Origin: Platerodrilus igneus
Taxonomy: Eukaryota; Arthropoda; Insecta; Coleoptera; Lycidae
Reading direction: 5' to 3'
DNA length: 64,000 nucleotides
NCBI GenBank assembly: GCA_036346225.1
Contig: JARFIW010000108.1
Location: 4,420,501-4,484,500 of the forward strand
Within the stretch, counting starts at the first letter, position 1. Every line of letters starts with the position of its first letter. Made by a program: the position numbers and the translations under genes. Under the pieces are notes generated by a model that was not told the DNA's origin, did no database searches, and worked only from the letters and a program-made list of their open reading frames with translations. Of this stretch, positions 33,416 to 44,959 are shown piece after piece.

Positions 33416-34385
33416 TAAATATTTTATAATTAAAATAAAGGTTGTTCCAAAAAGTGATTTTCTTTCCTAGTTTGTGTAAGTAAAGGACGGTTCTCGAACT
33501 CTTCGTACTGTCAGAAGATCTAAGTACAATAGAAATTTTTATGCTGATATTTGAATTCTCCAGATGTACATTTACATTTCACAAATGTAATAAGCAATTC
33601 TTAAAACAATAAACGCTCGTGTTTTTCAGCTATTGAAAAATCATGATGATTCCTTGGCAGAGTTTATAATAAACGATTTTTTGAGTTGACGTCCGACACC
33701 AAAATAAATTTTTTTAAGTGGAGGAAGTGGTAGTAGACGGTGATACAGACTGCGTATAATTTCGTTTTTTGCTTTCTAACTGCGTATTATCAGCACGTGC
33801 CAAGGTTATATCAATAAATCGCATCTTCGATATTGATATTTGGCGAATAACTAAAATCGTATATTCGCATATTTTATTTTATTTTATACATGCACAATCA
33901 ACAACTGCCGAACTTTAAATTCAGCGTGGCTTAAAGGAAGTGGAAAAGGTTAGGAATAAGGAAGTTTTTTTAGCTCATGTACCTGTTGTGTTCTGTAAAT
34001 CTGTCAATTAGCAAATTCTGTATAATTTGCAAGTAACTAAACGGAATTTGATTATAGGTAAGTGAATAGTTGAAGGTTGTAAATTAAAATTCCGACTTTA
34101 AAACGACTTCCAGATAATTAGCGAAATGTTTTTGTGGAGGAATCTAGTGAAAATTAATTCACTGAACGACAAATTGTAATTTTTTTCCTCCTAATGTGCG
34201 ATAGATGTATCGTATAGGATTTTCCTCGTTGATTACGAATCTGTTAACAGAATTTTTCTACCACCGTCCAGTCAAAAGTTATTCATATTTTTATTGTGCA
34301 ATGTTTTATAATGCAATGTTTACATTTGTTATAATACCAAGTTACTACCGAATCTCAAAATTTTTTTCCATATGATTTTTGTTTA
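33416..34385. other. No recognisable feature
   Basis: AT-rich, apparently single-copy. No frame, repeat or element end that I can support. Confidence 0.5.
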
Positions 34386-35262
34386 TAGGATACTTCTGGA
34401 GCACCTCTGTGGGGCTCCACTTCTCTTGGTATCGATTTTTCACAGTAGATAATGTCTTGGTGAAGCTTTTCGCCATATTCGTCACTCACAGACCCTAGAT
34501 TTGCTGGGAAAGTCCAAATGCGAACGGAAAAAATTAATCTTCAAAGACATGGTATATAACCCCACATCCCTGTATGTAGAAATTAAAAGATTCACAATTT
34601 GTTCGTTATTTTTTACCTTTGATTTCCCAAAAAATGGAAATACTTCCTTAAATGATATTCATGCAGCAACCTCAATCTCGGCCAGCTTTAAATCGAATAC
34701 TGTCGTCCTTTATGATACGGCGGATTTGCGACCCAATAAAGAAATTTCTTATCGAATACTGTCGTCCTTTATGATACGACGGATTCGCGGCGCAATAAAA
34801 ATTCTTTCGTTTATTTTTGTCTCATTTGGTATGTGTAACTTCTCTCTCAGATATTGGAATCACTCGCCATCTTTATTTAAAACTTTGACAAAGTTTTTCA
34901 TCAGTTCCAGTTTTATGTTCAGGGGTGGTAGCAACATTTTTTCTGTATCAACGAGAGGAGGATTTATAACTTTTTTTTTTCCGTAAAAAAGTTTTCTCGC
35001 ATTTTCCAGTCTCTCACAAAGTAGTGTTTATCGTTTATTCTGATTTTCCATTCGCAGAGTAAACAGCAGTACATGACGCAACCCAATTGTATTCCTATCA
35101 AAACTACTATGACATATTCCGCCACATATGCTCCACTGATTCTCTGTATACTTAACTTTTTTAAGTAAAGTTTTCGCATTGTCATAGTTTTCCTTATGTA
35201 CTGTCTGGGCAATAGGAATACAGAGGTTCGAATTTCTATTGTGGAGGAGAACTAGTTTCAAG
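34386..35262 (-). pseudogene. Dead copy of an uncharacterised multicopy animal gene, 3' part
   Basis: On the minus strand the pieces are LSLKLVLLHNRNSN, VHKENYDNAKTLLKK, QWSICG, YCCLLCEWKIR, KMLLPPLNIKLELMKNFVK, and near the end SVSDEYGEKLHQDI and RYQEKWSP. From memory these match, in order, a protein family that is annotated as uncharacterised and present in many copies in some insect, arachnid and cnidarian genomes. Hallmarks are a CxxLCEW cysteine pair and a DEHGE-like motif. Function is unknown. Frameshifts and stops occur throughout, and a 59-bp stretch is tandemly repeated at 34693-34800. The 5' part lies at 37282-37690, beyond an inserted element. Confidence 0.75.
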
Positions 35263-35289
35263 CTTAGAATCCGGAATGACGGTGGGTAC

Positions 35290-35650
35290 CCCGGGTACGT
35301 ACCCGATTACGCAGTACGCGGGACGAAATTTTGTTACCCACTACCCGTTAAATACCCGAAACCCGATAAATTCCCGAAACCCGATAAATACCCGATACAC
35401 GCTAAATACCAGATACCCGCAAACTACCCGTTACCCGATTAATACCCGTTACCCGATTAATACCCGTTACCCGATAAATACCCGAAACCCGATAAATACT
35501 CGGAACCTGATAAATTCCCGTTACCCCATAAATACCTGAAAACCGATAAATACCCGATACCCGAGAAATACCCGATACCCGAGAAATACCCGTTACCCGT
35601 TAACTACCCGTTACCCGATAAGTACTCGATACCCGATACCCGCTAAAAAC
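35290..35650. repeat. Left minisatellite arm (TACCCGATAAA-like)
   Basis: About 10-12-bp repeats of ACCCGATAAATACCCG with frequent variants (CCCGAAACCCG, TACCCGTTACCCG). The C-rich strand is plus here. The array starts a few bases inside the element end. Confidence 0.85.
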
Positions 35651-36130
35651 ATGAATCCGAGAAATATCCGGTGCCAGAAAAAGACAAAGTGGCAACGACT
35701 TTATAAGAATTTTAAGGGAGGACTTTGCATCTGGTTACAAATAATCACCCTACCTATAGGTACCTGATTAATCGTATAAATAAATTTTAAACCACGAACA
35801 CGAAGGACATTAAAAAACCCGCGTCTGTTTATAAATTGCATATGTGAGAGATTTTCAACATGCTTTTGTACTCCTTGCCTGTGACATGAATATGCATGGT
35901 TGCATTTTAAAATCGTATTCCGTATCGTTCTATATGGGCCGCGGCACCGCAGTGATTGCGTAATACAGAATATTTATAATATTTGGTTTTGTTGCGAAGC
36001 AAGAGCAAGTGCTTTCTTAACTTGACTCATGTTGCACTAGTGCATTATTAGTTAGTTTGGATTGGTTAGTTGGTTCAACTTTTATTTTATTTGAAGTATT
36101 AGTGTATTCCATTTTATAATTATTTAAGGA

Positions 36131-36210
36131 ACAACTCGTTCAAAGCGATCTGCTGTGTGGAAAGACTTTGTATATATTCCCGATTCAAAATTCTTGAATA
36201 ATGGGTAATT
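36131..36210 (+). pseudogene. BED zinc-finger start of a hAT transposase
   Basis: The frame from 36131 reads TTRSKRSAVWKDFVYIPDSK. The SxVWKxF signature is the opening of the BED-type zinc finger found at the N terminus of hAT transposases. The cysteine and histidine ligands that should follow are gone, because the minisatellite begins at once. This links the inserted element to hAT ancestry independently of its ends. Confidence 0.6.
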
Positions 36211-37255
36211 ATTGGGTATCGACTAATTATCGGATATCTGGTTTCGGGTAGTTATCGGGTATCGGGTAATTATCAAGTATTGGGTATCGGGCAATTATCG
36301 AGTATCGGGCAATTATCTGCTATCGGGTAATTATCTGCTATCGGGTAATTATCTGCTATCGGGTAATTATCTGCTATCGAGTAATTATCTGCTATCGGGT
36401 AATTATCTGCTATCGGGTAATTATCTGCTATCGGGTAATTATCTGCTATCGGATAATTAACGGGTATCGGACAATTATCGGGTATCGGTTAATTATCGGG
36501 TATAGGTTAATTATCGGGTATCGGTTAATTATCGGGTATCGGTTAATTATAGGGTATCGGTTAATTATCGGGTATCGGTTAATTATCGGGTATCGGGCAA
36601 TTATCTGCTATCGGGTAATTATCTGCTATCGGGTAATTATCTGCTATCGGGTAATTATCTGCTATCGGATAATTATCTGCTATCGGGTAATTATCTGCTA
36701 TCGAGTAATTATCTGCTATCGAATAATTAACGGGTATCGGACAATTATCGGGTATCGGTTAATTAACGGGTATCGGTTAATTATCGGGTATCGGTTAATT
36801 ATCGGGTATCGGTTAATTATCGGGTATCGGTTAATTATAGGGTATCGGTTAAAATTATCGGGTATCGGTTAATTATCGGGTATCGGGCAATTATCTGCTA
36901 TCGGGTAATTATCTGCTATCGGGTAATTATCTGATATCGGGTAATTATCTGCTATCGGGTAATTATCTGCTATCGGGTAATTATCTGCTATCGGGTAATT
37001 ATCTGCTATCGGATAATTAACGGGTATCGGACAATTATCGGGTATCGGTTAATTAACGGGTATCGGTTAATTATCGGGTATCGGTTAATTATCGGGTATC
37101 GGTTAATTATCGGGTATCGGTTAATTATCGGGTATCGGTTAAATGTCGGGTATCGGTTAATTATTGGGTATCGGGTAATTATCGGGTATCGGGTAATTAT
37201 GGGGTATCGGGTAAATCCCGGGTTTTAATTTCGGGTACCCGGGTACGAAAATTAT
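36200..37255. repeat. Right minisatellite arm, 18-bp unit with 288-bp super-unit
   Basis: 18-bp repeats of two types, TCTGCTATCGGGTAATTA and TCGGGTATCGGTTAATTA. They alternate in blocks. The first block of the first type starts at 36317, the next at 36605, the next at 36895, giving a super-unit of 288-290 bp (16 x 18) repeated three times. The array ends just inside the right terminus. Confidence 0.9.
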
Positions 37256-37281
37256 CGGGTATCGTCATTCCTACTTAGAAT

Positions 37282-37690
37282 AGATCAATCGATAAATAGT
37301 CTCCACTCATTAGTTTTGTATTTATACATCCAAATGCATTCATTAGTCCAGGAATATCTATCTACACAGAACACAAATTGATTCCCTGTGTGTAAACATG
37401 CGTACACCCTGTAATAGATTCCAACATTGCAACCTGGATCTGAACAGTTGGGCTTGAGCATTTGACAAATTTTAATCCCGTACCTATATCAAATGGTTGG
37501 AAATCAAGATCCGTGTCTTTTTCCATAAGTTTAACACTATTATCTTCAGCAGCATTCATATATGATCTGTACATTTGGGACAGGTAAATCTGGCTGTGAA
37601 GAACTGCTCTGAGAACTGATTGCACGTCTGGGTACTGTACAGTATGCTTCGACTTCGGTGAAATTCCAGATAGATTCGTCAAGCAAAAAT
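37282..37690 (-). pseudogene. Dead copy of the same uncharacterised gene, 5' part
   Basis: Minus-strand pieces across several frames read YPDVQSVLRAVLHS, QPDLPVPN, NLSNAQAQLFRSRLQ, CWNLLQGVRMFTHR, FVFCVD, DIPGLMNAF and NEWRLFID. They then continue directly into LSLKLVLLHN on the other side of the 2-kb insertion. The order agrees with the family recalled for 34386-35262. At least five frame changes and several stops show that it is not expressed as a protein. Together the two parts cover most of the family's length. Confidence 0.75.
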
Positions 37691-38137
37691 AGTGATCTGT
37701 AACATGATTGATAGGTTCTCTTCACACCATAGGTATTGCAGAAGTCGTTGACTTCATGGAGCCGTTAAGCGATCTTCTTAAATTCACAGCACACAGTGCG
37801 CAAACGATGTGTGGCACCCTAAGTTTATCCTGATTTTCTAGTTTGCTTCATTGACTAACGTAGTTATTATCTTTTTCGTTCATAAACTCGCCACGTACGC
37901 AACAAAACGCATCCGTTTAACTTACACACTTTCATGACATCCCATAAAGTGTATCAGCAACATATACTGCACAGTAAAATATTTTTTAATGTTTTATATC
38001 CATTTATAGGCGCATTTACGATATCAACTGCTGTCCATCCTTTTTGCGGCGCTTGTTTTTTCGTATTTTTATATTTTTGGTTTTTTATATTTTCGTGTTT
38101 TGGTATTTTTCTTGTTTTTATATCCTGTTGCACTCTT
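37691..38137. other. No recognised gene; T-rich
   Basis: No family is recognised. A minus-strand frame of 64 codons at 37954-38148 is rich in Lys and Asn and looks like a chance frame, although it leads into the dispersed repeat below. Confidence 0.4.
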
Positions 38138-38370
38138 GTCTTCAACATTTTATTGTATTATTTAGATTCAGGACAGTTTTAACCCCGCATGGGTAAATTT
38201 TTCATTATTATTATGTTTAATATAAGCGTTACGTGAAAACCACACAAAGGCTTGGTTCTCAAGTAAGCCCGGACATTGATTTATGGTTTGTGGTTTGGGA
38301 AATCACAAGAATTGTATTTCTCATGCTTAACGTGCAGCTGTGCCTAGCAGTTTGCGTGAGAATATTAACA
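38138..38370 (-). repeat. Dispersed repeat, copy 1
   Basis: Shares order and words with 39446-39665: TTTTATTGTATTATTT, AAGCCCGGACATTGAT, GGTTTGTGGTTTGGGAAA, CATGCTTAACGT and CAGCTGTGCC. On the minus strand both copies can be read as FPNHK…INVRAYxRTK, which hints at an old coding element. Confidence 0.6.
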
Positions 38371-38740
38371 TATCTTGGAGCACATGAGTAAAAATTCCAA
38401 CTCAAGTTTTTTCTGGGATCACTTTACTCCCTCGGCAGTCATTTTTTTTGTTATTATATTTATAGGAGGGGCGCTGTGCCTTGACAAGTATAAGGCCTCC
38501 GAACTAAAATTAGGTTTTACGTACTTTTAAAAAAATTATTAGGTTAAATTATTAATGTTTAGTGTTTATCTTTTTCTTCAAAGTTAACTCAGGGATTTTA
38601 TTTTATCTAATTAATATATGACCATAACTGGTTTATTATCTTTTCTGAAAATAACGTAGAGATCCTATCGTACCTTATATAATACTTTATCCTATAACTG
38701 GATGTAATGTCTGTTGAACAATAAATAAATAAATAAATCC
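38371..38740. mobile_element. Possible LINE 3' tail ending in (AAAT)n
   Basis: The stretch ends GATGTAATGTCTGTTGAACA followed by AATAAATAAATAAATAAAT, a short-tandem tail typical of several LINE groups. No coding part was identified upstream, so the call rests on the tail only. Confidence 0.35.
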
Positions 38741-39445
38741 CATAGATAATTAGGTATTTATTTTACTCTCTGCAATTATCTCTCAGATGTTACCCTTATC
38801 TTGCCTTTATCTTAAAATAAATAAAATACCTACATCCTTCCGGTTGTAAATTGTCTTAAAAAATCTATTTTGTCTATTTGTTTCGAACTTTTGGTATTTA
38901 TGACCAAAGGTAGGATTTATTATTATAAAATGCGTTATATTGATGGGGTAGAATTAAGAAAATTATGTATCGTAAATGCAGTAGCACTGACTAATTTGTT
39001 AACGTTTTCGCTGCTGCATAATATTTAGGCCTTATCTTATTAAAAGCCAGCAAAAACATTGTTCAGCTTAAGAGAATATCTTCAAAGATATGAATATTTT
39101 GTATGCTTTCGTATGGGAATATGTAAAATAATTTTTGTATTTAGATTTATAGTGAAGTTCAGTGTTAGTAATGGATGTGTGAATCTCGTGTTCCGGATTA
39201 AATTTGTGCGGTCGGGTATAACGGCAAACAAGACCTGTGCGCGCTTAGTTGAGTAAGCTTTAAAATCGGTTGGTTACTCATTTCCGTCTCCTGGTATCAT
39301 AAATATTGCTACGGTTTAAAAAACCAGGTGACGTCTAAAGACAATTTAAATTAAGTTTTCGTGAATATTGGCTTTTGTACGAAGACTTTCTTTTTATTTG
39401 TTTTTCTTTTCGAAGCTTTAAGGCAATTGTTGCGCCTTTTTTACA
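38741..39445. other. No recognisable feature
   Basis: AT-rich with no tandem repeat and no frame that resembles a known family. Confidence 0.45.
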
Positions 39446-39665
39446 AGGCTTCAACTTTTTATTGTATTATTTTGGCTTAGGTGGTTTTAAACCCGATACG
39501 GGGAAATTCTCCAGTTTAATATAACGTGAAAACCATTACAAAGATTTGGTTCTTATGTAAGCCCGGACATTGATATATGATTTGTGGTTTGGGAAACCGC
39601 AAGGATTGTATTTTTCATGCTTAACGTTCAGCTGTGCCGGGGTAGGGGTGCGTGCAAACATGTTC
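39446..39665 (-). repeat. Dispersed repeat, copy 2
   Basis: Second copy of the repeat at 38138-38370. The minus-strand frame NPCGFPNHKSYINVRAYIRT is open here and extends to 39748 as a 70-codon frame with an unrelated start. Confidence 0.6.
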
Positions 39666-39669
39666 ATGC

Positions 39670-42600
39670 TCATAATCATCTTTAAAAATAAATTTTGTTT
39701 TTGAATGTGCCTGACATTAACGGCAAAAGGTACGTTCGAAGTGCTCATTCAACGTTCCGAAAAATTAATTTTCCTGTGAAATTAACGAAACAATTTTAGA
39801 TTGTTGTATATACGGTGAACTTTATTGTATATTATTCATAAGTTTCTTGTTTCTGACCGTTGTTTCTCGACATTTTAATCCACTGACCTCACGGAAAATA
39901 ACAAGAGTATCCTTGAAAAGTCATTGAAACGTAGTCACTTTTAAAATTAAATTATTTTGAATTTGCCGTCAATTTCTTTGAAATTAGCGGCTGAATATAC
40001 CCTCGAAGTACCAGTCTGACGTTTCGAAAATTCTGAATTTCCACTAACTTAGAGGCTAAATTAATGGAACGAGATTAGATTGTGTTATGTGTGAAGAATT
40101 TATTTTAAATTATTTTCGTCTTTGATTACCGGCATATTAATTATTCCACTTAACTTCACGGAAAATGGCGAAGTATCTTTGAAAATGCATCTATCGTAAT
40201 CACATTAAAAATTAAAATTATTTTGAATTTGTCGTCAATTTCTTTGAGTTAGCGAAATATGCGCTCGACCCCAACGTTTCGAAAATTCTAATTTTCCACC
40301 AACTTAGCGGCTAAATTAACGGAACTATTTTAGATTGTTTTATGCAACGAGAAATTTATTATAAATGATTCATAAAAATCATCTCTTATTTTTGTCTTTG
40401 ACTATCGGCATATAAATCCAATACCTTTACGCAAAATACCGAAAAAAATCTCCTCGAAAAACATTGGTTATAATCATCTTTAAAATTTGTTTTTGAATCT
40501 GTCTGATATTAACGGCAAAAGGTACGTTCGAAGTTCTTGTTCAACGTTCCGTAAAGTCTAATTTTGCGGTGAAATTAATGGAACAATTTATTTTGTTTTA
40601 TTTATGGGGAAACTTACTGTAAATTATTTTTAAATACCAGTTTCTTGTTTATAGTCTGCGCTTAACGGCATATTAGGCCACTGACTGCAAGGAAAACGAA
40701 AAAAATATCTTTGAAAAGCGTTGGTCATAGTCATTTTTAAACTTTAACAATTTTTTTAATTGATCGTCAATAAAATTAGTAACACGGGCGGGCGATTGAC
40801 GTTGAACTTCTTAAATTAACGATTTCGGAAATTAACGGCAAAAGAAGCACTCGGTCTACTCCGACATTCCGAAAAATAATAATCCACTAACCTTGCCGCA
40901 AAATTAACGAAACAATTTTAGATTGTCTTACGCATGCGGAAACTTTTATTGTAAATTATTCATAAAATCGTTTCTTGTTTTTAGTCTTTATTTTTCGGCT
41001 TATTAACTATGTTTTTGGTTTTTGCTTTTCGGTTTATTATCTCACTAGCTTCATGGAAAATAACGAAAATGCATCTTTGAAAAGACGATCGTATTCATCT
41101 TTGAAATTTAACGTCTTGTAATTTATCGTTACAGAGTCAGAGGTCAACTAGTTGAATTAGTAAATCAAGCTATTGATTTTGAACGTGGTCGAAATAAAAG
41201 GTTTTGAAAATTAACGGCAAAAGGACCACTCGGTTCTACTCTGACGTTCCCAAACTCCGCCTCAAAATTAACGAAACAATTTTAGATTGTTTTACATATG
41301 CGGAAACATATTGTAAATTGTTTTTCTTCTTTGTTTATCGGCTTATTGGCCCACTACTTTCACGGAAAATAACCAGAACGTATCTTTGAAATGAAATTGG
41401 TCGTAGTCCGCTTTAAAATTTATTTTCTTTAATTTATTGTCCATTTGTCTGAAATTAACTACTAGAATTAGTAAAACTAGGGATTGACTTTGAACGTGGT
41501 CGAAATGAAAAATTTTGGAAATTAACGGCAAAAGAACCACTCTGTTCTACTCTGACGTTCCGAAAAATAATAATCCACTAACCCTGCCGCAAAATTAACG
41601 AAACATTTTTAGATTGTTTTACGTATGCGAAAACTTATTGTAAATTATTCATAAAAATCAGTTTCTTGTTTTTCTTCTTTGCTTATTGGCCCACTGCCTT
41701 TACGGAAAATAACCAGAAAGTATCTTTGAAAAGAAATTGGCCGTAGTCCGCTTTAAAATTTATTTTCTTTAATTGTCAATTTGTCTGAAGTTAACTAGTA
41801 GTTTAGTTAAACTAGTGATTGAAGCTGAACGTGGTCGAAATTAAAGATTTCTGAAATTAACGGCAAAAGAACCACTCAGTTCTACTCTGACCTTCCGAAA
41901 AATAATAATCCACTAACCCTGCGGCAAAATTAACGAAACAATTTTAGATTGTTTTAGGTATGCAGCAACTTATTGTAGATTATTCATAAAAATGTTTCTT
42001 GTTTTTTTTCTTCTTTGTTTATCGGTTTATTAGCCCACTACTTTCACGGAAAATAACCAGAACGTATCTTTGAAATGAAATTGGTTGTAGTCCGCTTTAA
42101 AATTTATTTTCTTTAATTTATTGTCCATTTGTCTGAAATTAACTAGTAGAATTAGTAAAACTAGGGATTGACGTTAAACGTGGTCGAAATGAAAGATTTT
42201 GGAAATTAACGGCAAAAGAACCACTCAGTTCTAGTCTGACGTTCCGAAAAATAATAATCCACTAACCCTGTCGCAAAATTAACGAAACATTTTTAGATTG
42301 TTTTACGTATGTGGAAACTTATTGTATATTATTCATAAAAATGTTTCTTGTTTTTCTTCTTTGCTTATCGGCTTATTGGCCCACTGTCTTAACGAAAAAT
42401 AACGAGATAGTATCTTTGAAAAGAAATTGGTCGTAGTCACCTTTAAACATTTTTTTTTAAATTTATTGTCCATTTGTCTGAAGTTAACTAGTGGAATTAG
42501 GAAAACTAGGGATTGACGTTGAACGTGGTCGAAATGAAGGATTTTGGAAACTAACGGCAAAAAAACCACTCAGTTCTACTCCTACGTTCTGAAAAATAGT

Positions 42601-42990
42601 AATCCACTAACCCTACCGCAAAATTAATGAAACAATTTTAGATTGTTTTACGTATGCGGAGACTTACTGTAAATTACTCATAAAAATAAGTTTTTTATTT
42701 TTCTTCTTTGCTTATCGGCTTATTGGCCCACTGCCTTCACGGAAAATAACCAGAAAGTATCTTTGAAAAGAAATTGGTCGCAGTCCGCTTTAAAATTTAT
42801 TTTCTTTAATTTATTGTCTATTTGTCTTAAGTTAACTAGTAGAATTAGTAAAACTAGTAACATTGAACGTGGTCGAAATTAAAGTTTTCGGAAATTAATG
42901 GCAAAAGGCCCAATCGGTTCTTCTCTGACGTTGGGAAAACTAAAAGTCCACTAACTCTGCCGCGAAATTAACGGAAAATTTTAGATTTCG
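39670..42990 (+). repeat. ~345-bp satellite array
   Basis: The marker TTAACGGCAAAAG occurs near 39719, 40512, 40832, 41211, 41523, 41858, 42208, 42553 and 42897, so later units are 335-350 bp. Each has GTTCCGAAAAATAATAATCC, AACGAAACAATTTTAGATTG, TTTCTTGTTTTTCTTC, TCACGGAAAATAACCAG and TGAACGTGGTCGAAAT. Units on the left (39.7-41.2 kb) are more diverged and less regular than those on the right, as expected at an ageing array edge. Confidence 0.9.
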
Positions 42991-44959
42991 ATGTTACTTT
43001 CTACTGTAGACTTTTAATGACGTTAAATAAATTCTAGAAGTTGCTGTTTATGTCTTTAGTAATTGTTAAATGGGCTCGAAAAAAGGGGATTATCTTTTTG
43101 CACAAAAAGTAACCGTTTATGAGTAATGGAACGTTTCCAGAGTTATGAAAGTGCTTACTCATGTGCTTGTGACGCTAATCAATTATACGTACGTGTACTT
43201 GTACGTGTACGCAAACGTCGACTCATTTGATGTTAGTTTCCATTAACGTATGCCCAAATAGTTTCTTTTCTTTTTTTTTTAGATAGGAAAGTCTAACTAA
43301 CTTGCTTTGGTTGTACTCGGTGTTTGACGCAATTAATCGTAATTAAATCGCCTAGTGTTAGTTTCTATTATTACTTTAACCTCTATTGCCTATTCACTAC
43401 AAAATACTTGTGATTAATTGTTTAAACAATTACATAAACACTACAAATATTACAAACAACGATACTCAGCCAGCTTGGCAAGCGAATTGTTTGATAATAA
43501 TAAGATAACGTGAATGAGTCTTTGTTTAGTTTTTATCAGAAAACTTAAAGAGAAAAAGTACTTTGCTCAGGGATAGTTTCACTTCTCAAGTGGTTCACAA
43601 AAATTAATCAGGAAATTCGTTTATCAACCTGGTTGAACGTTACAGTCAAAATCGTGAGCCGTTTTTGCGCAAGGTAAGGATTTGGTTTCGTTTTCTTTAA
43701 AATATACTTCCCACCTTTGATGTAAGCGATAAAAATGTGGGAGGAGTAACTGGCCAGGAAGATAATTTTGACAAATATAGATGTGAATAATCGCGAAAGT
43801 GTTTTCCTAATGTGCCTAGCGGGGGCTTTTGATTGTGCAAAGGTGTAGGCATGCGGTTTCAAGTATTATAACGCTATCGCGTTGCTTGAGCAAATATTAT
43901 TAGTAGAAATAAATTTATCGATTTTGGTTAGTTAGATGAGCTTTCAGCAAGGCAGCACCTCGAAAAATAAATAGAAGCTTCGGTAGGTTACGTTTAGTAT
44001 AGTGGCTATTTCAGTGTGATATTAAATTAGGACACACAAATAAACAGCAGGGCACTCATTAATAGCAATCGGGACTTTACACTCTTCTATTTGAATTCAG
44101 AAAAATTACAGCATAAACACTCGGGAAATAACCGTGTATATTCCGTTTATTTGTACACATTCTCACGTGTTCAAAGAAACTGCAGCTATGAGAATTACAC
44201 CCCAATAGCCATATAGTCATAAAACAACCATAAAAATGTGTTGGGAACTTAAACAGCTGACGTAGCTTTTGATATCCAATGTTAGAAGTGTGGGAACAAG
44301 ATGATGGTTGACATTAACAGAACGACATTGACTTGAAAATCGAGCAGCTTAGACCCACCACCGTGCGAACGCGAAACAACATGCCATGACTGGGACGTTA
44401 AACTGATAAAGCTCACGAATAATAAAGTAGGCAGTCATTCAGTTATTCGAGGAAAGAAGTCAGAACAGAGCTTCGAAGTCAATCGACGCCCAACCATAGC
44501 CACGCAGGATAAGGTTGAAGATCGGGTAATTAAAGTGACGGTATTAAACATCGGGAGCGTGTAAATAAGCTCGCAAACGCGAATAAAAGCGTCGTTATAC
44601 GTGAAAGTTACCTGCGTTGGGAACTTATAATCAACACCAAGCTGGAGTTATTAATGTACCTACAACTACTTTCCTGCACTAACTAGAAGGTCGTCGAAAC
44701 TTTGGAAAACAGAACAAACAAAGAACTGCAAATGTTGAATTTTTGGTTTCTATGTGCTAAACATTACATGCTGTTTTTATAATTAATAACTGTGATTGGT
44801 AAAAATAATAATAAGAACGAGTAAAACTTATTATTATTAAGAGCAGTTTTTACATTGGTGCACGCTTATTTGTATTGGATTGTATATTCAGAATTCTCAT
44901 ATGGAAAAGTTTTGTATCCGCATAATTCAAATGTATACATTTATTGGAGTTCAGTGTCT
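42991..44959. other. Mostly unique; one satellite scrap
   Basis: No gene recognised. 43806-43862 (CTAGCGGGGGCTTTTGATTG, GGCATGCGGTTTC) matches the middle of the ~340-bp repeat that starts at 44960. It sits about 1.1 kb before that family's main block. The rest shows nothing I can name. Confidence 0.5.

Larger units (their letters stand above)
35271..37273. mobile_element. Non-autonomous hAT-type element with minisatellite arms
   Basis: A 2003-bp insertion bounded by the perfect 8-bp target-site duplication CTTAGAAT (35263-35270 and 37274-37281). The duplication fits the hAT preference nTnnnnAn. Ends are CCGGAATGACG on the left and, inverted, TAGGAATGACG on the right, so short terminal inverted repeats are present. 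Next to each end lie arrays of TACCCGATAAA-like (left) and GGGTATCGGTTAATTATC-like (right) repeats that are roughly inverse to each other. The middle ~500 bp keeps a trace of a BED finger. No transposase catalytic domain is present, so it would need an enzyme supplied elsewhere. It interrupts the gene remnant, whose reading resumes across the site. Confidence 0.85.

Noticed and set aside
34501..34986. 161-codon plus-strand frame as a gene
   Set aside because: The minus strand carries ordered family motifs of a decayed gene copy. The plus frame is its antisense shadow and has no recognisable motif.
35290..35650. Telomere-like C-rich repeats (TACCCG)
   Set aside because: The repeat is irregular, lies inside a mobile element with a target-site duplication, and is mirrored at the other end. 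It does not match the usual arthropod TTAGG repeat.
36200..37255. CRISPR-like regular repeats
   Set aside because: The repeats are contiguous 18-bp units without unique spacers, in a eukaryotic sequence, inside a transposon.
37934..38182. 82-codon Phe-rich frame resembling a membrane protein
   Set aside because: It results from a T-rich tract. The hydrophobic look follows from base composition alone.
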